A stretch of 64,000 bases of DNA from contig CAYUAI010000008.1 in NCBI GenBank assembly GCA_964442745.1, positions 1-64,000 on the forward strand, given 5' to 3'. Under the pieces are notes generated by a model. That model was not told where the DNA came from and did not search any database. It saw only the letters and a list, made by a program, of their open reading frames with translations. This DNA is from CAYUAI01 sp964442745. Its GTDB lineage: Bacteria; Pseudomonadota; Gammaproteobacteria; S012-40. Both the position numbers and the translations under genes were made by a program. Positions 8,234-18,142 of the stretch are shown in pieces (positions within the stretch are counted from its first letter, which is position 1; every line of letters begins with the position of its first letter).

Positions 8234-10810
8234 TTATACTCCCCCCCCCGCAACGACCGTAACCGCAATTGATGGTGGATTTCCATCAATTTGGCCAGCC
8301 GCATTTCTTACAATAAGTGTGACCACATAAGTACCAACTTGATTAAATGTCACAATACCTGGATTTTGTGCTGTCGTATTTGGCGTTGCTCCTGAGAAAT
8401 TCCACAAATATGAGAGCAGCCCACCATTCGGGTCCGTACCCGTACCAGCAAAGTTGATGCTACCACCAACCGGAATCGTCATATCCCCTCCGGGTGACAA
8501 TATGCTACCCGTGACTTGAGTATTCGCCGGAGGATTGGGTGACGGTGGGGTGGGGTTAGGCACCGGTGGCGTCGGTGTGGCACTTGGATCCATGACAATG
8601 ATATGCCGTTCATCACTAATTTTTATCTGCACACCATCAAGATCAACGCCGATGGCTTTGTATTCGACTTCATAGGTCCCCGGCGTATCAAATACGACCT
8701 CACTCGGTATCTGTTCTAAAATATCAGGCATAATTACATTGTTTTCACTCTCAAATTCCCAACGATAGCTTGCAGAACCTGTCGCACCAACATCAATACC
8801 CATCGCTACGAAATTAATCGCTTCACCCACGTTAATCATCATATCTGTGGCCGGCTCAATAATACCGCCGTCAATATCATTGGGATCATTAACCTTAACT
8901 CTAACGCGTGTTCTCGCACGCTTGGTAACGACACCATTGGGATCCACAACCATGGCAATGACAATGACATTGTAACCACCCGGCTGATCAAAGGTAACTG
9001 AACCTGGATTCTGCTCCATGACATCCGGAATATTTTTACCAAACACCCACTGGTAAACGATATTTGCCGCACGGTCTGTGGGATCAACAGCGATACTTTG
9101 AAAATTAATGGAGTCTCCGAGATTAATGGTCATCAGTGTGTCTGGAGAAACAATTTTTACTCTAAATGCATTTGGCTCAACAACATTAATAATGCGTCTC
9201 ACTTTATTTGCAACTTTTTGCCCAGCTGCATTAGCGACCACGAACTTGACAAAATAACGCCCTGCCCTACTGAAGGTAATCGCGCCTGGGTTTAATTCCA
9301 GTGAATCAGGTGCAGCGTCATCAAAAGCCCAATGGTATTGCAATGGAGGAATAGCCAAGGGATGCCCAGTGGCTGCTTCTGCGATAAAATTAATGCTTTC
9401 GCCAGCATTAATGGTAATATTCCCCGTTGGCGTTAAGATGTGATTACTGGTGAGTCCCGGATCATTATCAACAGCACGGTCTTGTACTGTAATCACCCGT
9501 ACCGCAGGCGTTGGATCTGCTAGCCCTAAGCCATCAATCACCGTGAGTGTGACATTAAAAATGCCAGCGGACGGAAAAGCCACTCGTCCGGGATTCTGCA
9601 AAGTAATAGAGCCCGGCGATCCACCAATAAAATCCCATTGATAAGACAATGGCATATCGCTATCCGGATCGGATCCCGCGCCACCAAACAATAGCGAATC
9701 TCCTACACTAATAGTCACATCATTGCTTGGCGAACTAATAACGCTATCAGGCGGAATATTTTCATACATAGGCATCACGGTGACTGTCACCTGGTCAGGA
9801 TTGACACTGACTAAACCCGCTGAGTTCTGAACACTTAAGCTAATAACAAAAGTACCGGGAACATTAAACATCAAGTTGCCAGGATTACGGGCTAATGTAT
9901 CAGGTGTTGGTGAGGGAAAGGCATCTCCGAAATTCCAAAAATAAGTTAAATCCACTGGACTCGGCACTCCGATGCCGCTGCCGTTGCCAACAAACATTAA
10001 TGAATCACCCACATTAATTGTTGCGTCGCTACCTGGTGAAAGTATTTGTGCAATCGGTGGTTCAGCAGCGGGGTTATTGCCTATATCACTTTCTACAATC
10101 ACAATCCGTTCCACCGGCGTTGGATCAATAACACCGACGCTATTAGTCACTGTAAGCTGTATTTTATAGGTACCTATTTTAGTGAAAGTCACATTTCCTG
10201 GATTCTGGACAAGAGTATTTGGTGCGGCTCCGGCAAAATTCCAATTAAAAGAAATGGGCGTATTACCATTCGGATCAAACGCAACCGCCGCAAAATTCAG
10301 CTTATCGCCAATCCGAATGGTCGTATTTTGTACCGGACTAACAATCGCCCCATTCGGCCAGCTTGCGAGTGGTGATGACTGATCCTTTATCGCGGCGGGC
10401 CGAAGGGCACGATTTAATTCTGCGGCGGGTTCTTGTCCTAAGGTAACACAGTTAGCTGGGGCTTTGCTGACTTGCTGAGTTTTTTCACTGCGACCAAAGT
10501 CTACTTTAACAGAGCACACGGCACTAGCGACTTGCAACGACCAGGCACCATTCTTTACTTTCGGCTTACCAATCAAGCTGCCACTATCACCATCATAAAC
10601 CTGTACAGTTTTCTGCTGACCTTTAGCGCTACCTGATACCAAAAGCAGACCACTATTCGCATTCCACCGAGCACCAGAAATTTCTTCCTGTACTGTATTA
10701 CCTGGTAATCCTTGTTCTCCACAAGAAGTCATTAAAAATAAAAATGGTAAAAATATAAAAGCAGACCACCACAAAGATCGCCCGTTTATTGATTTATTGT
10801 TAGCAATCAT
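8234..10810 (-). CDS. PKD-repeat surface lipoprotein
   Basis: I place the start at the ATG at 10810 (858 residues), since AAGGGGGAAG lies just upstream; an in-frame TTG 33 nt earlier is less likely. The N-terminus is a lipoprotein signal: a hydrophobic stretch, then LMTSC with the lipid-modified Cys at residue 30. A short domain (about 35-115, ARWNANSGLLLVSGSA) precedes seven PKD-like Ig-fold repeats of 80-100 residues, each built on the same frame (SP..TI.VGDSL.F, DP, Y.W.F, NPG.VTF, GTY.V.L.V.N). A Pro-rich linker (PTPPVPNPTPPSPNPP) separates the sixth and seventh repeats. Such proteins act in adhesion or as stalks for surface enzymes, and no catalytic domain is visible. The 3' end contains a run of nine G (coding strand) three codons before the stop. 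The gene is monocistronic, with a terminator downstream. Confidence 0.88.
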   Translation of the reverse strand: MIANNKSINGRSLWWSAFIFLPFLFLMTSCGEQGLPGNTVQEEISGARWNANSGLLLVSGSAKGQQKTVQVYDGDSGSLIGKPKVKNGAWSLQVASAVCSVKVDFGRSEKTQQVSKAPANCVTLGQEPAAELNRALRPAAIKDQSSPLASWPNGAIVSPVQNTTIRIGDKLNFAAVAFDPNGNTPISFNWNFAGAAPNTLVQNPGNVTFTKIGTYKIQLTVTNSVGVIDPTPVERIVIVESDIGNNPAAEPPIAQILSPGSDATINVGDSLMFVGNGSGIGVPSPVDLTYFWNFGDAFPSPTPDTLARNPGNLMFNVPGTFVISLSVQNSAGLVSVNPDQVTVTVMPMYENIPPDSVISSPSNDVTISVGDSLLFGGAGSDPDSDMPLSYQWDFIGGSPGSITLQNPGRVAFPSAGIFNVTLTVIDGLGLADPTPAVRVITVQDRAVDNDPGLTSNHILTPTGNITINAGESINFIAEAATGHPLAIPPLQYHWAFDDAAPDSLELNPGAITFSRAGRYFVKFVVANAAGQKVANKVRRIINVVEPNAFRVKIVSPDTLMTINLGDSINFQSIAVDPTDRAANIVYQWVFGKNIPDVMEQNPGSVTFDQPGGYNVIVIAMVVDPNGVVTKRARTRVRVKVNDPNDIDGGIIEPATDMMINVGEAINFVAMGIDVGATGSASYRWEFESENNVIMPDILEQIPSEVVFDTPGTYEVEYKAIGVDLDGVQIKISDERHIIVMDPSATPTPPVPNPTPPSPNPPANTQVTGSILSPGGDMTIPVGGSINFAGTGTDPNGGLLSYLWNFSGATPNTTAQNPGIVTFNQVGTYVVTLIVRNAAGQIDGNPPSIAVTVVAGGGV

Positions 10811-11737
10811 CCCGTCACTTCCCCCTTGATACAAAGACGTCAATTATTTTCAATCAGTTTTTATAAACCAATAAAATAAAATTAATATTAATTTCGGTTC
10901 AATATGGATTCCAGGATCGTGGAAAAACTGCAGACTGAAATAGCTAATTCGGTTAAAAAATGCAACAAATAATCCTAATTGTATGCTAGAGCCGCAAAAT
11001 ATTGTCCAAATTAGCTCGCTGACTCAAGTCGTCAAATAAGACCCCGGAATCCATCTTGAGCTTAAATTTTTTTAGAATCCGTCTTTATCTAGAGCTACAT
11101 CTCAGACTAAGTCATGTAATCTCGCTTGAATACATGCTCAACTGAAAAACCTATCATTCAGAGCATTCATTAAAATTTATCTTAAAACCCGATAGGCCCT
11201 AGATAAAATCAACAGAAACTCTTCCATACTTAAATACCAAATTATTTTTACAGGACAAACAGAAAAATGCCTGTGATAACACCGACGGGGAGAAAATTAA
11301 TATGAAATACACGAAGATATGAATAACAGCAATACACCATGAAAACACTGAGCTATTAGAGTAAACCCTTCAAAATACAAACAGTTATTCTATATAGCCA
11401 TATTAACATGCTATCTTCTATTGCTCTTATCAAGCTATTATTTTTCCCTGTCCCACGTTTTAAAAACCATGACGTTTATTATTATTTTAAAAACACGCCA
11501 CGTACACTTTTTGATTATTATTTTTTTGTTCTATCTCTTAGAATAGCGCTTTTTCTCTCAAGATCAAGCGCTATTCTAAAAATAGGGTCGATTGGTTCAT
11601 GCTACTTTGCATTCGCTTTCGCAGCATTGTTGAAATAGTTTGTTTTTTCAGTGTTTTTTGGAAACGATACGCCATTCATTAAATCAACCACTAAAATGGT
11701 TTCCCCGGCGCCTCTTTCCCTATTTGATAAAAATAGA
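10811..11737. other. AT-rich intergenic region, no supported gene
   Basis: This 927-bp gap lies between the PKD gene start and the cusA stop. The longest open frame (11408-11638, plus strand, 76 codons) is low-complexity, rich in Phe and Ser, lacks a ribosome binding site and contains a strong hairpin, so I do not call it. The region should hold the PKD promoter on the left. The hairpin at 11538-11579 is the only structured element I see. Confidence 0.5.
11538..11579. repeat. Perfect 14-bp inverted repeat (hairpin)
   Basis: TTAGAATAGCGCTT (11538-11551) and AAGCGCTATTCTAA (11566-11579) are perfectly complementary across a 14-nt loop. It lies about 160 bp downstream of the cusA stop, so it could act as a transcript end or processing hairpin for the cus operon, but no clean U-tract follows on the minus strand. 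Confidence 0.6.
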
Positions 11738-14700
11738 TCATGGCGTAGGCTTTTTAAACCTTTCCTGCCACTGCAATACCAATCCGTAAATCACTGGCAA
11801 TACTAACAAACTCAAGATGGTGACGCTTAGCATGCCTCCCACCATCGGTGCGGCAATGCGTTGCATCACCTCAGAGCCCGTCCCGCTCCCCCACATAATT
11901 GGCAACAATCCGGCAACGATTGCTGTCGCGGTCATGGCAATCGGGCGCACACGTTCCGAGGTGCCTGTATGCACCGCCAACATAATTTCTTGGTTACTCA
12001 ATCGCACATGCCCTATCGATGTATCCTCTTGCTTGGATGCCAGCGCTTTTTTGTGTCGTTGTCGTTTGATTTCCTGATCAATAAACGTTAGCACTAACAC
12101 GCCAATCTCTGCGGCTACTCCCGCTAAGGCAATAAAACCCACCACCACCGCCACTGAAAGATTAAATTCTAACCAATAAATTAACCAAAACCCGCCAATT
12201 AAACCGAAAGGAATCGATAACATCACCACCAGCGGTTCTGCCACATTACGGAAATTAAAATACAGCAACAGAAAAATAATCAACAAGGTCAGTGGTACAA
12301 CCATTTTTAAACGATTCGCTGCACGCTCCATATACTCAAATTGTCCCGACCACACTAGCGTATAGCCGGCCGGAATATCCACTTGAGCTGCCACCAACTG
12401 TTTGGCTTGCGCCACATAACCCCCAATATCCGACGTTTTAATATCCACATAAACCCAGGCATTGGGACGTGAATTCTCACTTTTAATGGCAGGCGGTCCA
12501 CGCCTTAAATGCAAATCGGCCACCAGTGATAACGGAATTTGCACCCCGGAAGGTGCCGGAATTAATACACGCTGCAATTGTTCTAGGTTATCCCGTAATT
12601 CCCGTGGATAGCGGAGATTCACGGGATAGCGCTCCAAACCTTCCACCGTTTGGGTAATGTTCATGCCACCAATGGCGCTTTGGATAATATCTTGTATATC
12701 GCCAATAGTTAAACCGTATCTTGCCGCTTCATTCCGATGAATATCAAAATCCAGATAATATCCACCGGCCGCCTTGTCACCAAACGCAGATAAGGTATCT
12801 GGTAAGGTTTTTAAGGTTTGTTCAATATCACCAGCGACTTTTTCCAATACATTAAGATCTGGACCACTGACTTTGATACCTATTGGTGTTTTAATTCCCG
12901 TCGATAGCATGTCGATACGCGTTTTGATCGGCATAGTCCAGGCATTGGCTAACCCTGGAAATTTAATGGCCGCATCCATTTCATTCATTAACTGCTTAGT
13001 TGTTTTTTCAGGATCAGGCCATTGCTCACGCGGTTTAAGCCGCACCGTGGTCTCTAACATCGACAACGGTGCCGGGTCAGTGGCACTATCTGCTCGTCCA
13101 ACTTTTCCAAAAACAGAGCGAACTTCAGGAAAAGATTTAAGTATCTTGTCCGTTTGTTGCAAAATCTCTTTGGCCTTGGTAATCGATAAACCCGGATAGG
13201 TTGTCGGCATATAAAGGATGTCACCTTCATCTAACGGCGGCATAAACTCACTACCGAGTTTTGTCACTGGGTAGCTGCTCGCAACTAACAGCATCACGGC
13301 CAATAGTAGAATGATTTTTTTGTAACGAATGGCGGCGGCTAATACGGGTGCATGCATCCAATGAAGCAAGCGATTTACCGGATTTTTAGCTTCCGGCAAA
13401 ATTTTACCTCGAATAAAATACCCCATGAGTACCGGCACCAAGGTAATCGCTAAAATGGCGGCCGCCGCCATCGCATAAGTTTTAGTAAACGCAAGCGGCG
13501 CAAATAAACGCCCTTCTTGCGCCTGCAAGGTAAATACAGGCAAGAATGATACGGTGATAATCAACAATGAAAAAAACAACGCGGGTCCGACTTCTTTTGA
13601 GGCCACCGCCACGGTTTGCCAACGCTCGTCAGAGCTTAACTTAGCACCTTTACTGCGCGCCGCATTTTCTAAATGCTTATGGGTGTTTTCGATCATCACA
13701 ATGGCACCATCGACCATCGCACCAATGGCAATGGCAATACCACCCAGCGACATAATGTTTGCATTAATGCCCTGCCATTTCATGACAGTGAAAGCCATCA
13801 GAATACCTATGGGCAAGGTCAAAATCGCCACCAAGGCCGAACGAGCATGCAATAAAAATAAAATACATATCACGCCGACGACAATGGATTCTTCAATCAA
13901 TTTTTCTGCCAAATTTCTCACTGCTCTCTCGATGAGATCACCTCGATCATACACCGGCACAATTTCCACCCCATCCGGTAAACCCGCCGCAAGTTCAGCC
14001 AATTTGGTACGTACCCGCTGGATGGTCTTTAAGGCATTTTCGCCATAACGCATAATCACTATGCCACCAGCGACTTCACCTTCACCATTGAACTCAGCAA
14101 CACCTCGACGCAATTCAGGCCCGAGATGTACATGCGCTACATCTTGCAATCGAATGGGTGTGCCATTATCGTCGACCCCCACGGGAATCCCTTTGAGGTC
14201 CTCCAGTGATTTAATATACCCCAAGCTACGCACCATGTATTCGGTTTCGGCCATTTCGATTAAACGCCCACCCACATCACGATTTGAACGTTGGATCGCG
14301 TGTTTTACTTTTGACAAAGGAATATGGTAGGCCAACAAGGCTTTGGGATCGACCTCCACTTGATATTGTTTCACGTGCCCACCCACCGAAGCGACTTCCG
14401 CCACCCCGGCCACGGTCTGTAATGGATAACGCAAATACCAGTCCTGCAAAGAACGTAATTGAGCCAAATCATGTTGGCCGCTGCGATCCACCAGCGCATA
14501 TTCGTATATCCAACCCACGCCGGTGGCATCCGGCCCCAGGCTGGGATTCACATCGGCAGGTAATCGGCCACTCACATAATTTAAATATTCCAGTACACGC
14601 GAACGCGCCCAATAAATATCAGTGCCATCATCAAAAATAATATACACAAAAGAAAAACCGAAAAATGAATAACCACGGACCACTTTTGCATTAGGCACCG

Positions 14701-14923
14701 CTAACATGGCGGTCGTTAATGGATAGGTGACTTGGTCCTCCACCACCTGTGGTGCTTGACCGGCATATTCGGTAAACACAATAACTTGCACATCGGACAA
14801 ATCAGGAATCGCATCCAGCGGTATATTGCGTAATGCCCATATTCCAACAGCCACCAATAAAAAGGCGGCCAATAAAATTTGAAATTTTTCTTTTAAAGAA
14901 CTATCTATAATAGATTTAATCAT
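11738..14923 (-). CDS. cusA: Cu(I)/Ag(I) efflux RND pump, inner-membrane transporter
   Basis: This 1061-residue heavy-metal RND permease starts at the ATG at 14923, preceded by AGGGGG; an upstream extension of 16 codons would run into the cusB end. It aligns along its whole length with E. coli CusA (1047 residues). The three methionines that carry Cu(I) or Ag(I) through the periplasmic domain are present at M572 (ILYMPTT), M622 (LSMLETT) and M672 (IDMLSTG), against 573, 623 and 672 in E. coli. That separates it from Zn/Co/Cd CzcA pumps. Two blocks of membrane helices flank large periplasmic loops, as in all RND pumps. It forms a trimer driven by proton influx, and docks with CusB and CusC to export metal from the periplasm. 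It is the last gene of cusC-cusB-cusA, 10 bp after cusB. Confidence 0.95.
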   Translation of the reverse strand: MIKSIIDSSLKEKFQILLAAFLLVAVGIWALRNIPLDAIPDLSDVQVIVFTEYAGQAPQVVEDQVTYPLTTAMLAVPNAKVVRGYSFFGFSFVYIIFDDGTDIYWARSRVLEYLNYVSGRLPADVNPSLGPDATGVGWIYEYALVDRSGQHDLAQLRSLQDWYLRYPLQTVAGVAEVASVGGHVKQYQVEVDPKALLAYHIPLSKVKHAIQRSNRDVGGRLIEMAETEYMVRSLGYIKSLEDLKGIPVGVDDNGTPIRLQDVAHVHLGPELRRGVAEFNGEGEVAGGIVIMRYGENALKTIQRVRTKLAELAAGLPDGVEIVPVYDRGDLIERAVRNLAEKLIEESIVVGVICILFLLHARSALVAILTLPIGILMAFTVMKWQGINANIMSLGGIAIAIGAMVDGAIVMIENTHKHLENAARSKGAKLSSDERWQTVAVASKEVGPALFFSLLIITVSFLPVFTLQAQEGRLFAPLAFTKTYAMAAAAILAITLVPVLMGYFIRGKILPEAKNPVNRLLHWMHAPVLAAAIRYKKIILLLAVMLLVASSYPVTKLGSEFMPPLDEGDILYMPTTYPGLSITKAKEILQQTDKILKSFPEVRSVFGKVGRADSATDPAPLSMLETTVRLKPREQWPDPEKTTKQLMNEMDAAIKFPGLANAWTMPIKTRIDMLSTGIKTPIGIKVSGPDLNVLEKVAGDIEQTLKTLPDTLSAFGDKAAGGYYLDFDIHRNEAARYGLTIGDIQDIIQSAIGGMNITQTVEGLERYPVNLRYPRELRDNLEQLQRVLIPAPSGVQIPLSLVADLHLRRGPPAIKSENSRPNAWVYVDIKTSDIGGYVAQAKQLVAAQVDIPAGYTLVWSGQFEYMERAANRLKMVVPLTLLIIFLLLYFNFRNVAEPLVVMLSIPFGLIGGFWLIYWLEFNLSVAVVVGFIALAGVAAEIGVLVLTFIDQEIKRQRHKKALASKQEDTSIGHVRLSNQEIMLAVHTGTSERVRPIAMTATAIVAGLLPIMWGSGTGSEVMQRIAAPMVGGMLSVTILSLLVLPVIYGLVLQWQERFKKPTP

Positions 14924-14933
14924 GAAGTGCCCC

Positions 14934-16481
14934 CTACTCTGACATCGGTATGTCTGACATATCCATATCATCCATATTCATGTTTGGGTCTTGTACGGCT
15001 TTCGATTCCATCGACATGTCTGACATGTCGATGTCCGCACGATTGGCTGAGGACTCACTCGCTTGCATCGCTTCCATCATTTTTGCTGTGGCCTCGCGTA
15101 ATTTGGATTCCGAATCAATCAAAAAGACCGCCGATGTCACCACTTGCTCACCTACCTCGACACCCTTTAAAATTTGGGTAAATCCCTCGGCGCTCAGCCC
15201 AATGCTAACTTCACGTGGTTCAAACTTACCCTCTCCTCGCAACACAAACACTTGTTCACGACTCCCCGAACGTACAATCGCCTCACTGGGCACGACCGTG
15301 GCCTCCGGTTGTGGGTCGACGTATAACACGACATTGGCAAACATACCCGGCTTCAGCACTAACCCCGGATTAGCAAACGACAAGCGAACTCGCACAGTGC
15401 GTGTTTTACCTTCTAAATAAGGATAAATAAAACGCACTTTTCCTTTAAAGAGACGCCCCGGCGCCGCTCGAACTCGCATTTCCACCCGATCTCCCACTTT
15501 CACCCACGGCAGCTCATCTTCATACACATCCACATAAACCCAAACGCGACTGAGATCGGCAATCAAATATAATTGATCTTTCGGCGTCACATATTGCCCC
15601 TCTCGTGCACCAATATTCATAATCGTGCCCACAAAAGGTGAATGGATGTGCAAATATTTACGGATCTGTCGAGTTTTTTCCAATTCTTTGAGTTGATGGC
15701 TAGGCACATCCAATAACTCCAACCGCTCCCGACTACTCTCTAGCATTGTTCGCGTGGTTTTCAGAAGCTGGGAAGCTGGCTTGTCTTTCACTACATCCCA
15801 ATTACTTAAAGCAATTAAATATTCCCGTTGAGCCGCCACCAAATCCGGCGAATAAATACTCAATAGCATACTGTCTTTTTTGACTGGCGCGCCGGTTTCA
15901 TCCACCATCAGCTTTTCAATCCAGCCGGTTGTTTTGGGGTGCAATCGAGCTAAGCGCTCTTCATTGAAGTCCACTCGCCCCAATGCATCTAAACGTCTAG
16001 CGATACTACGTCGTGCAACTTTCGCCGAACGAACACCAATATTTTGTACGGTGACAGGATCAATGGTGACGGTGCCAGTCGGTTCATCATCCCGCTGACC
16101 ACCCTCGGCATAAACTGGGATATAATCCATGCCCATTTCATCTTGAGCCGGCACCGGTGAAGTGATCGCTGGGTTCATGGGATTACGGTAAAACAACACT
16201 TCTGGCGGCGATTTTTCCTCATCAGCATAAACTGGAATATAATCCATACCCATTTCATCTTGAGCCGGCACCGGTGAAGTAATCGCTGGGTTCATGGGAT
16301 TACGGTAAAATAAGGCTTGCCGCTCCGATGTCGCATCCGCCGGCTGGCTCACCGTCATCGTGCCTTTAAAAATATGGCTATCCAGCCATGACTTTAAAGG
16401 CGGACTCGAAGCCACCCAATAGCCACCCACTGCGCCAAAAATCAATGTGACAAAAGCAATAAAAACAGCCTTTTTATTCAT
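14934..16481 (-). CDS. cusB: Cu(I)/Ag(I) efflux periplasmic adaptor with duplicated N-terminal metal-binding segment
   Basis: This 515-residue RND adaptor has an N-terminal membrane anchor (FIAFVTLIFGAVGGYWVASS). It carries two copies, 39 residues apart (57-86 and 96-125), of the segment LFYRNPMNP...DEMGMDYIPVYA, which corresponds to the single Met-rich metal-binding segment of E. coli CusB (LFWYDPMYP...FMDMDLVPKYA). The usual barrel-sandwich, beta-barrel and membrane-proximal domains follow (VWVYVDVYEDELPWVKVGD; VLRGEGKFEPREVSIG). The last 35 residues form an unusual Met/Asp-rich tail with eight methionines (DMSDMSM, NMNMDDMDM), probably an additional soft-metal site. The protein bridges CusA and CusC and delivers Cu(I) or Ag(I) to the pump. 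It overlaps cusC by 4 bp (ATGA). Role firm; extra metal capacity inferred. Confidence 0.94.
   Translation of the reverse strand: MNKKAVFIAFVTLIFGAVGGYWVASSPPLKSWLDSHIFKGTMTVSQPADATSERQALFYRNPMNPAITSPVPAQDEMGMDYIPVYADEEKSPPEVLFYRNPMNPAITSPVPAQDEMGMDYIPVYAEGGQRDDEPTGTVTIDPVTVQNIGVRSAKVARRSIARRLDALGRVDFNEERLARLHPKTTGWIEKLMVDETGAPVKKDSMLLSIYSPDLVAAQREYLIALSNWDVVKDKPASQLLKTTRTMLESSRERLELLDVPSHQLKELEKTRQIRKYLHIHSPFVGTIMNIGAREGQYVTPKDQLYLIADLSRVWVYVDVYEDELPWVKVGDRVEMRVRAAPGRLFKGKVRFIYPYLEGKTRTVRVRLSFANPGLVLKPGMFANVVLYVDPQPEATVVPSEAIVRSGSREQVFVLRGEGKFEPREVSIGLSAEGFTQILKGVEVGEQVVTSAVFLIDSESKLREATAKMMEAMQASESSANRADIDMSDMSMESKAVQDPNMNMDDMDMSDIPMSE
16105..16313 (-). repeat. Tandem duplication inside cusB (92-bp units, 117-bp period)
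   Basis: Units at 16105-16196 and 16222-16313 differ at only five positions. All five are transitions that leave the encoded 30-residue metal-binding segment unchanged. The period is exactly 39 codons. This is a fairly recent in-frame duplication that has kept its protein sequence. Confidence 0.9.
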
Positions 16482-17791
16482 TTCTTTGTTACCTCACTAC
16501 CGACGACCGCATTCAACGCAGCCAAAGCTTGATTCGCCGTACTGATAGCTTGCCAATATTGCGTTTCATAGTTTAGCAAGGTCATTTGGGCACGTAATAA
16601 ATTAAGAAAATCCACTTTGTTAACCTGATATCCGGCTAACATGGCATCGACCGTTTGACTAGCTTGAGGGATGATACTTCCTTGATAAAGCTCAGCTTGT
16701 TGTTGGGCACGTTGAAATTCCGCCCGCTTAACGGCAATATTTTCCGCAATTTGATTGCGTAAATCCTCCAGCGCATACTTTTGCGATTGCCACTCATAAG
16801 TACGTTGATCTTGCGCGGGCGCTTGCCGCTTATCGGTATAGATCGGTAAATTCATAGAGAATTGAAAACTCACCAAGTCCGTCAAATCATCTCGCCAACC
16901 GTAATTTGCTCCCACCCGAAAATCAGGATAATAATTTTTTTTGGCAAGTGCCACGCGACGCTGTGCTGCTTGCACTTTATAATGGCTAGACTGAAGTTCT
17001 GGCCGGTGCTGTTCGGCCTGTTGTATGAGGTGCTCCGTTGAAGTCAATGTGGGTAATTGTTCCGATACTTGACTGGGCAATACCACAGAAATAGACACGT
17101 CACGACCTAACAGGCCATTAAATTGGGCGGTGCTGATATGCCGATTAGCATTGAGCTGATATTCATTGTCAAGCAAGCGTGACAATTCCACCTGAGCCAG
17201 TAATACATCTTGTTGCAAACCTTGCCCGACAGCATATTTAGTTTGCGCCACATCAATCAGTTGCTGTAACAATTGATAGTTACGTCGTACCGTCACCAAA
17301 GCTTTATCTAAATATAACAATTGCCACCATTGCGCGGTCACCCAGTGGATCAATTGGGTTTTAATTTCTTGCACGCCAGCCGTGGCCGCTTGCGCTTCTA
17401 GCTCGGCACTTTGCTGACGCAATTGTAATTTACCCGGATAGGGTATCATCTGACTGACTCCAATTTGAAGTTGTGTCATGGGCGTTTGATTTAATGAAAA
17501 ATTATCCAATGGCAAATTGGCCACATTTAATTTCAATTGTGGTTCAGGGTAGGCCGCTTGCTGAGAAGGTATTTGCTGCATGGCATACATTTTCGCTTGT
17601 TTTTTTAATACGCTGGGATTGGCTGATAACGCGTACTGGACCGCTTTAGCTAACGGCATTAACTCACTTGAATTTTCAGCAATTTGGTGGATTTCAAATT
17701 CAGCGTTGGTCGGTGCCGCATAAGCGATCGCATTGATTAGAAATATAATAAAACTCATCCATAATGGATGACTAAAATAATGCTTTTTCAT
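16478..17791 (-). CDS. cusC: TolC-family outer-membrane efflux protein of the Cus system
   Basis: This 437-residue protein has a signal peptide (MSFIIFLINAIAYA, cleavage near residue 26) and the long amphipathic coiled-coil repeats of outer-membrane efflux proteins. The internal duplication typical of TolC shows as two similar halves (YAVGQGLQQDVLLAQVELSR in the first and YQVNKVDFLNLLRAQMTLLN in the second). It forms the trimeric outer-membrane exit duct. It is the first gene of the cusCBA operon, and its stop overlaps the cusB ATG. It lacks an obvious lipobox Cys, unlike E. coli CusC. The name rests on operon context, since TolC-type proteins alone do not show their substrate. Confidence 0.9.
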   Translation of the reverse strand: MKKHYFSHPLWMSFIIFLINAIAYAAPTNAEFEIHQIAENSSELMPLAKAVQYALSANPSVLKKQAKMYAMQQIPSQQAAYPEPQLKLNVANLPLDNFSLNQTPMTQLQIGVSQMIPYPGKLQLRQQSAELEAQAATAGVQEIKTQLIHWVTAQWWQLLYLDKALVTVRRNYQLLQQLIDVAQTKYAVGQGLQQDVLLAQVELSRLLDNEYQLNANRHISTAQFNGLLGRDVSISVVLPSQVSEQLPTLTSTEHLIQQAEQHRPELQSSHYKVQAAQRRVALAKKNYYPDFRVGANYGWRDDLTDLVSFQFSMNLPIYTDKRQAPAQDQRTYEWQSQKYALEDLRNQIAENIAVKRAEFQRAQQQAELYQGSIIPQASQTVDAMLAGYQVNKVDFLNLLRAQMTLLNYETQYWQAISTANQALAALNAVVGSEVTKK

Positions 17792-18142
17792 TCATAAAAA
17801 TCCTCTGACATATCACGACTGAAAGCATGGGAAAATACAACATAATTCCACCAAAACTTTCAGAATGATATCGATTTTCAAGCGATCAAATGACGCTCGA
17901 AAAATAATTTTCTAACATGAACATGGATGCATTTCAACCGCTTGAAACACCCAAAACAATGTTATACACAGTACGGGTATAAACGATCATTTTCCCATCT
18001 CATCTTCATGGCGATCTTTAGAATAGCACAACGGTTCTGGTGATTTTTCGCCATCAGATTAGCCAAAGGTAGCGCCAAAATCTAGGCACGAAAATCCCAC
18101 GTTATAACCGTACTAAGTGTAACAAAAAAAGGAGATAGAAAA
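17792..18142. other. Intergenic region upstream of cusCBA
   Basis: This 351-bp stretch separates cusC from the small Cys-rich gene on the same strand. It must carry the cus promoter unless the two are cotranscribed. I looked for a CusR-type box and for the CueR-type inverted repeat in a 19-bp promoter spacer and found neither. No ORF of note and no clear terminator were found. Confidence 0.45.

Noticed and set aside
10811..10843. TTG start for the PKD protein
   Set aside because: The ATG at 10810 has a strong Shine-Dalgarno sequence and gives a proper lipoprotein signal.
11408..11638. 76-codon plus-strand frame downstream of cusA
   Set aside because: It has no ribosome binding site, is low in complexity and contains a perfect hairpin.
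13554..14048. Long plus-strand frame antisense to cusA
   Set aside because: It is the complement of a strongly coding RND gene with no family resemblance.
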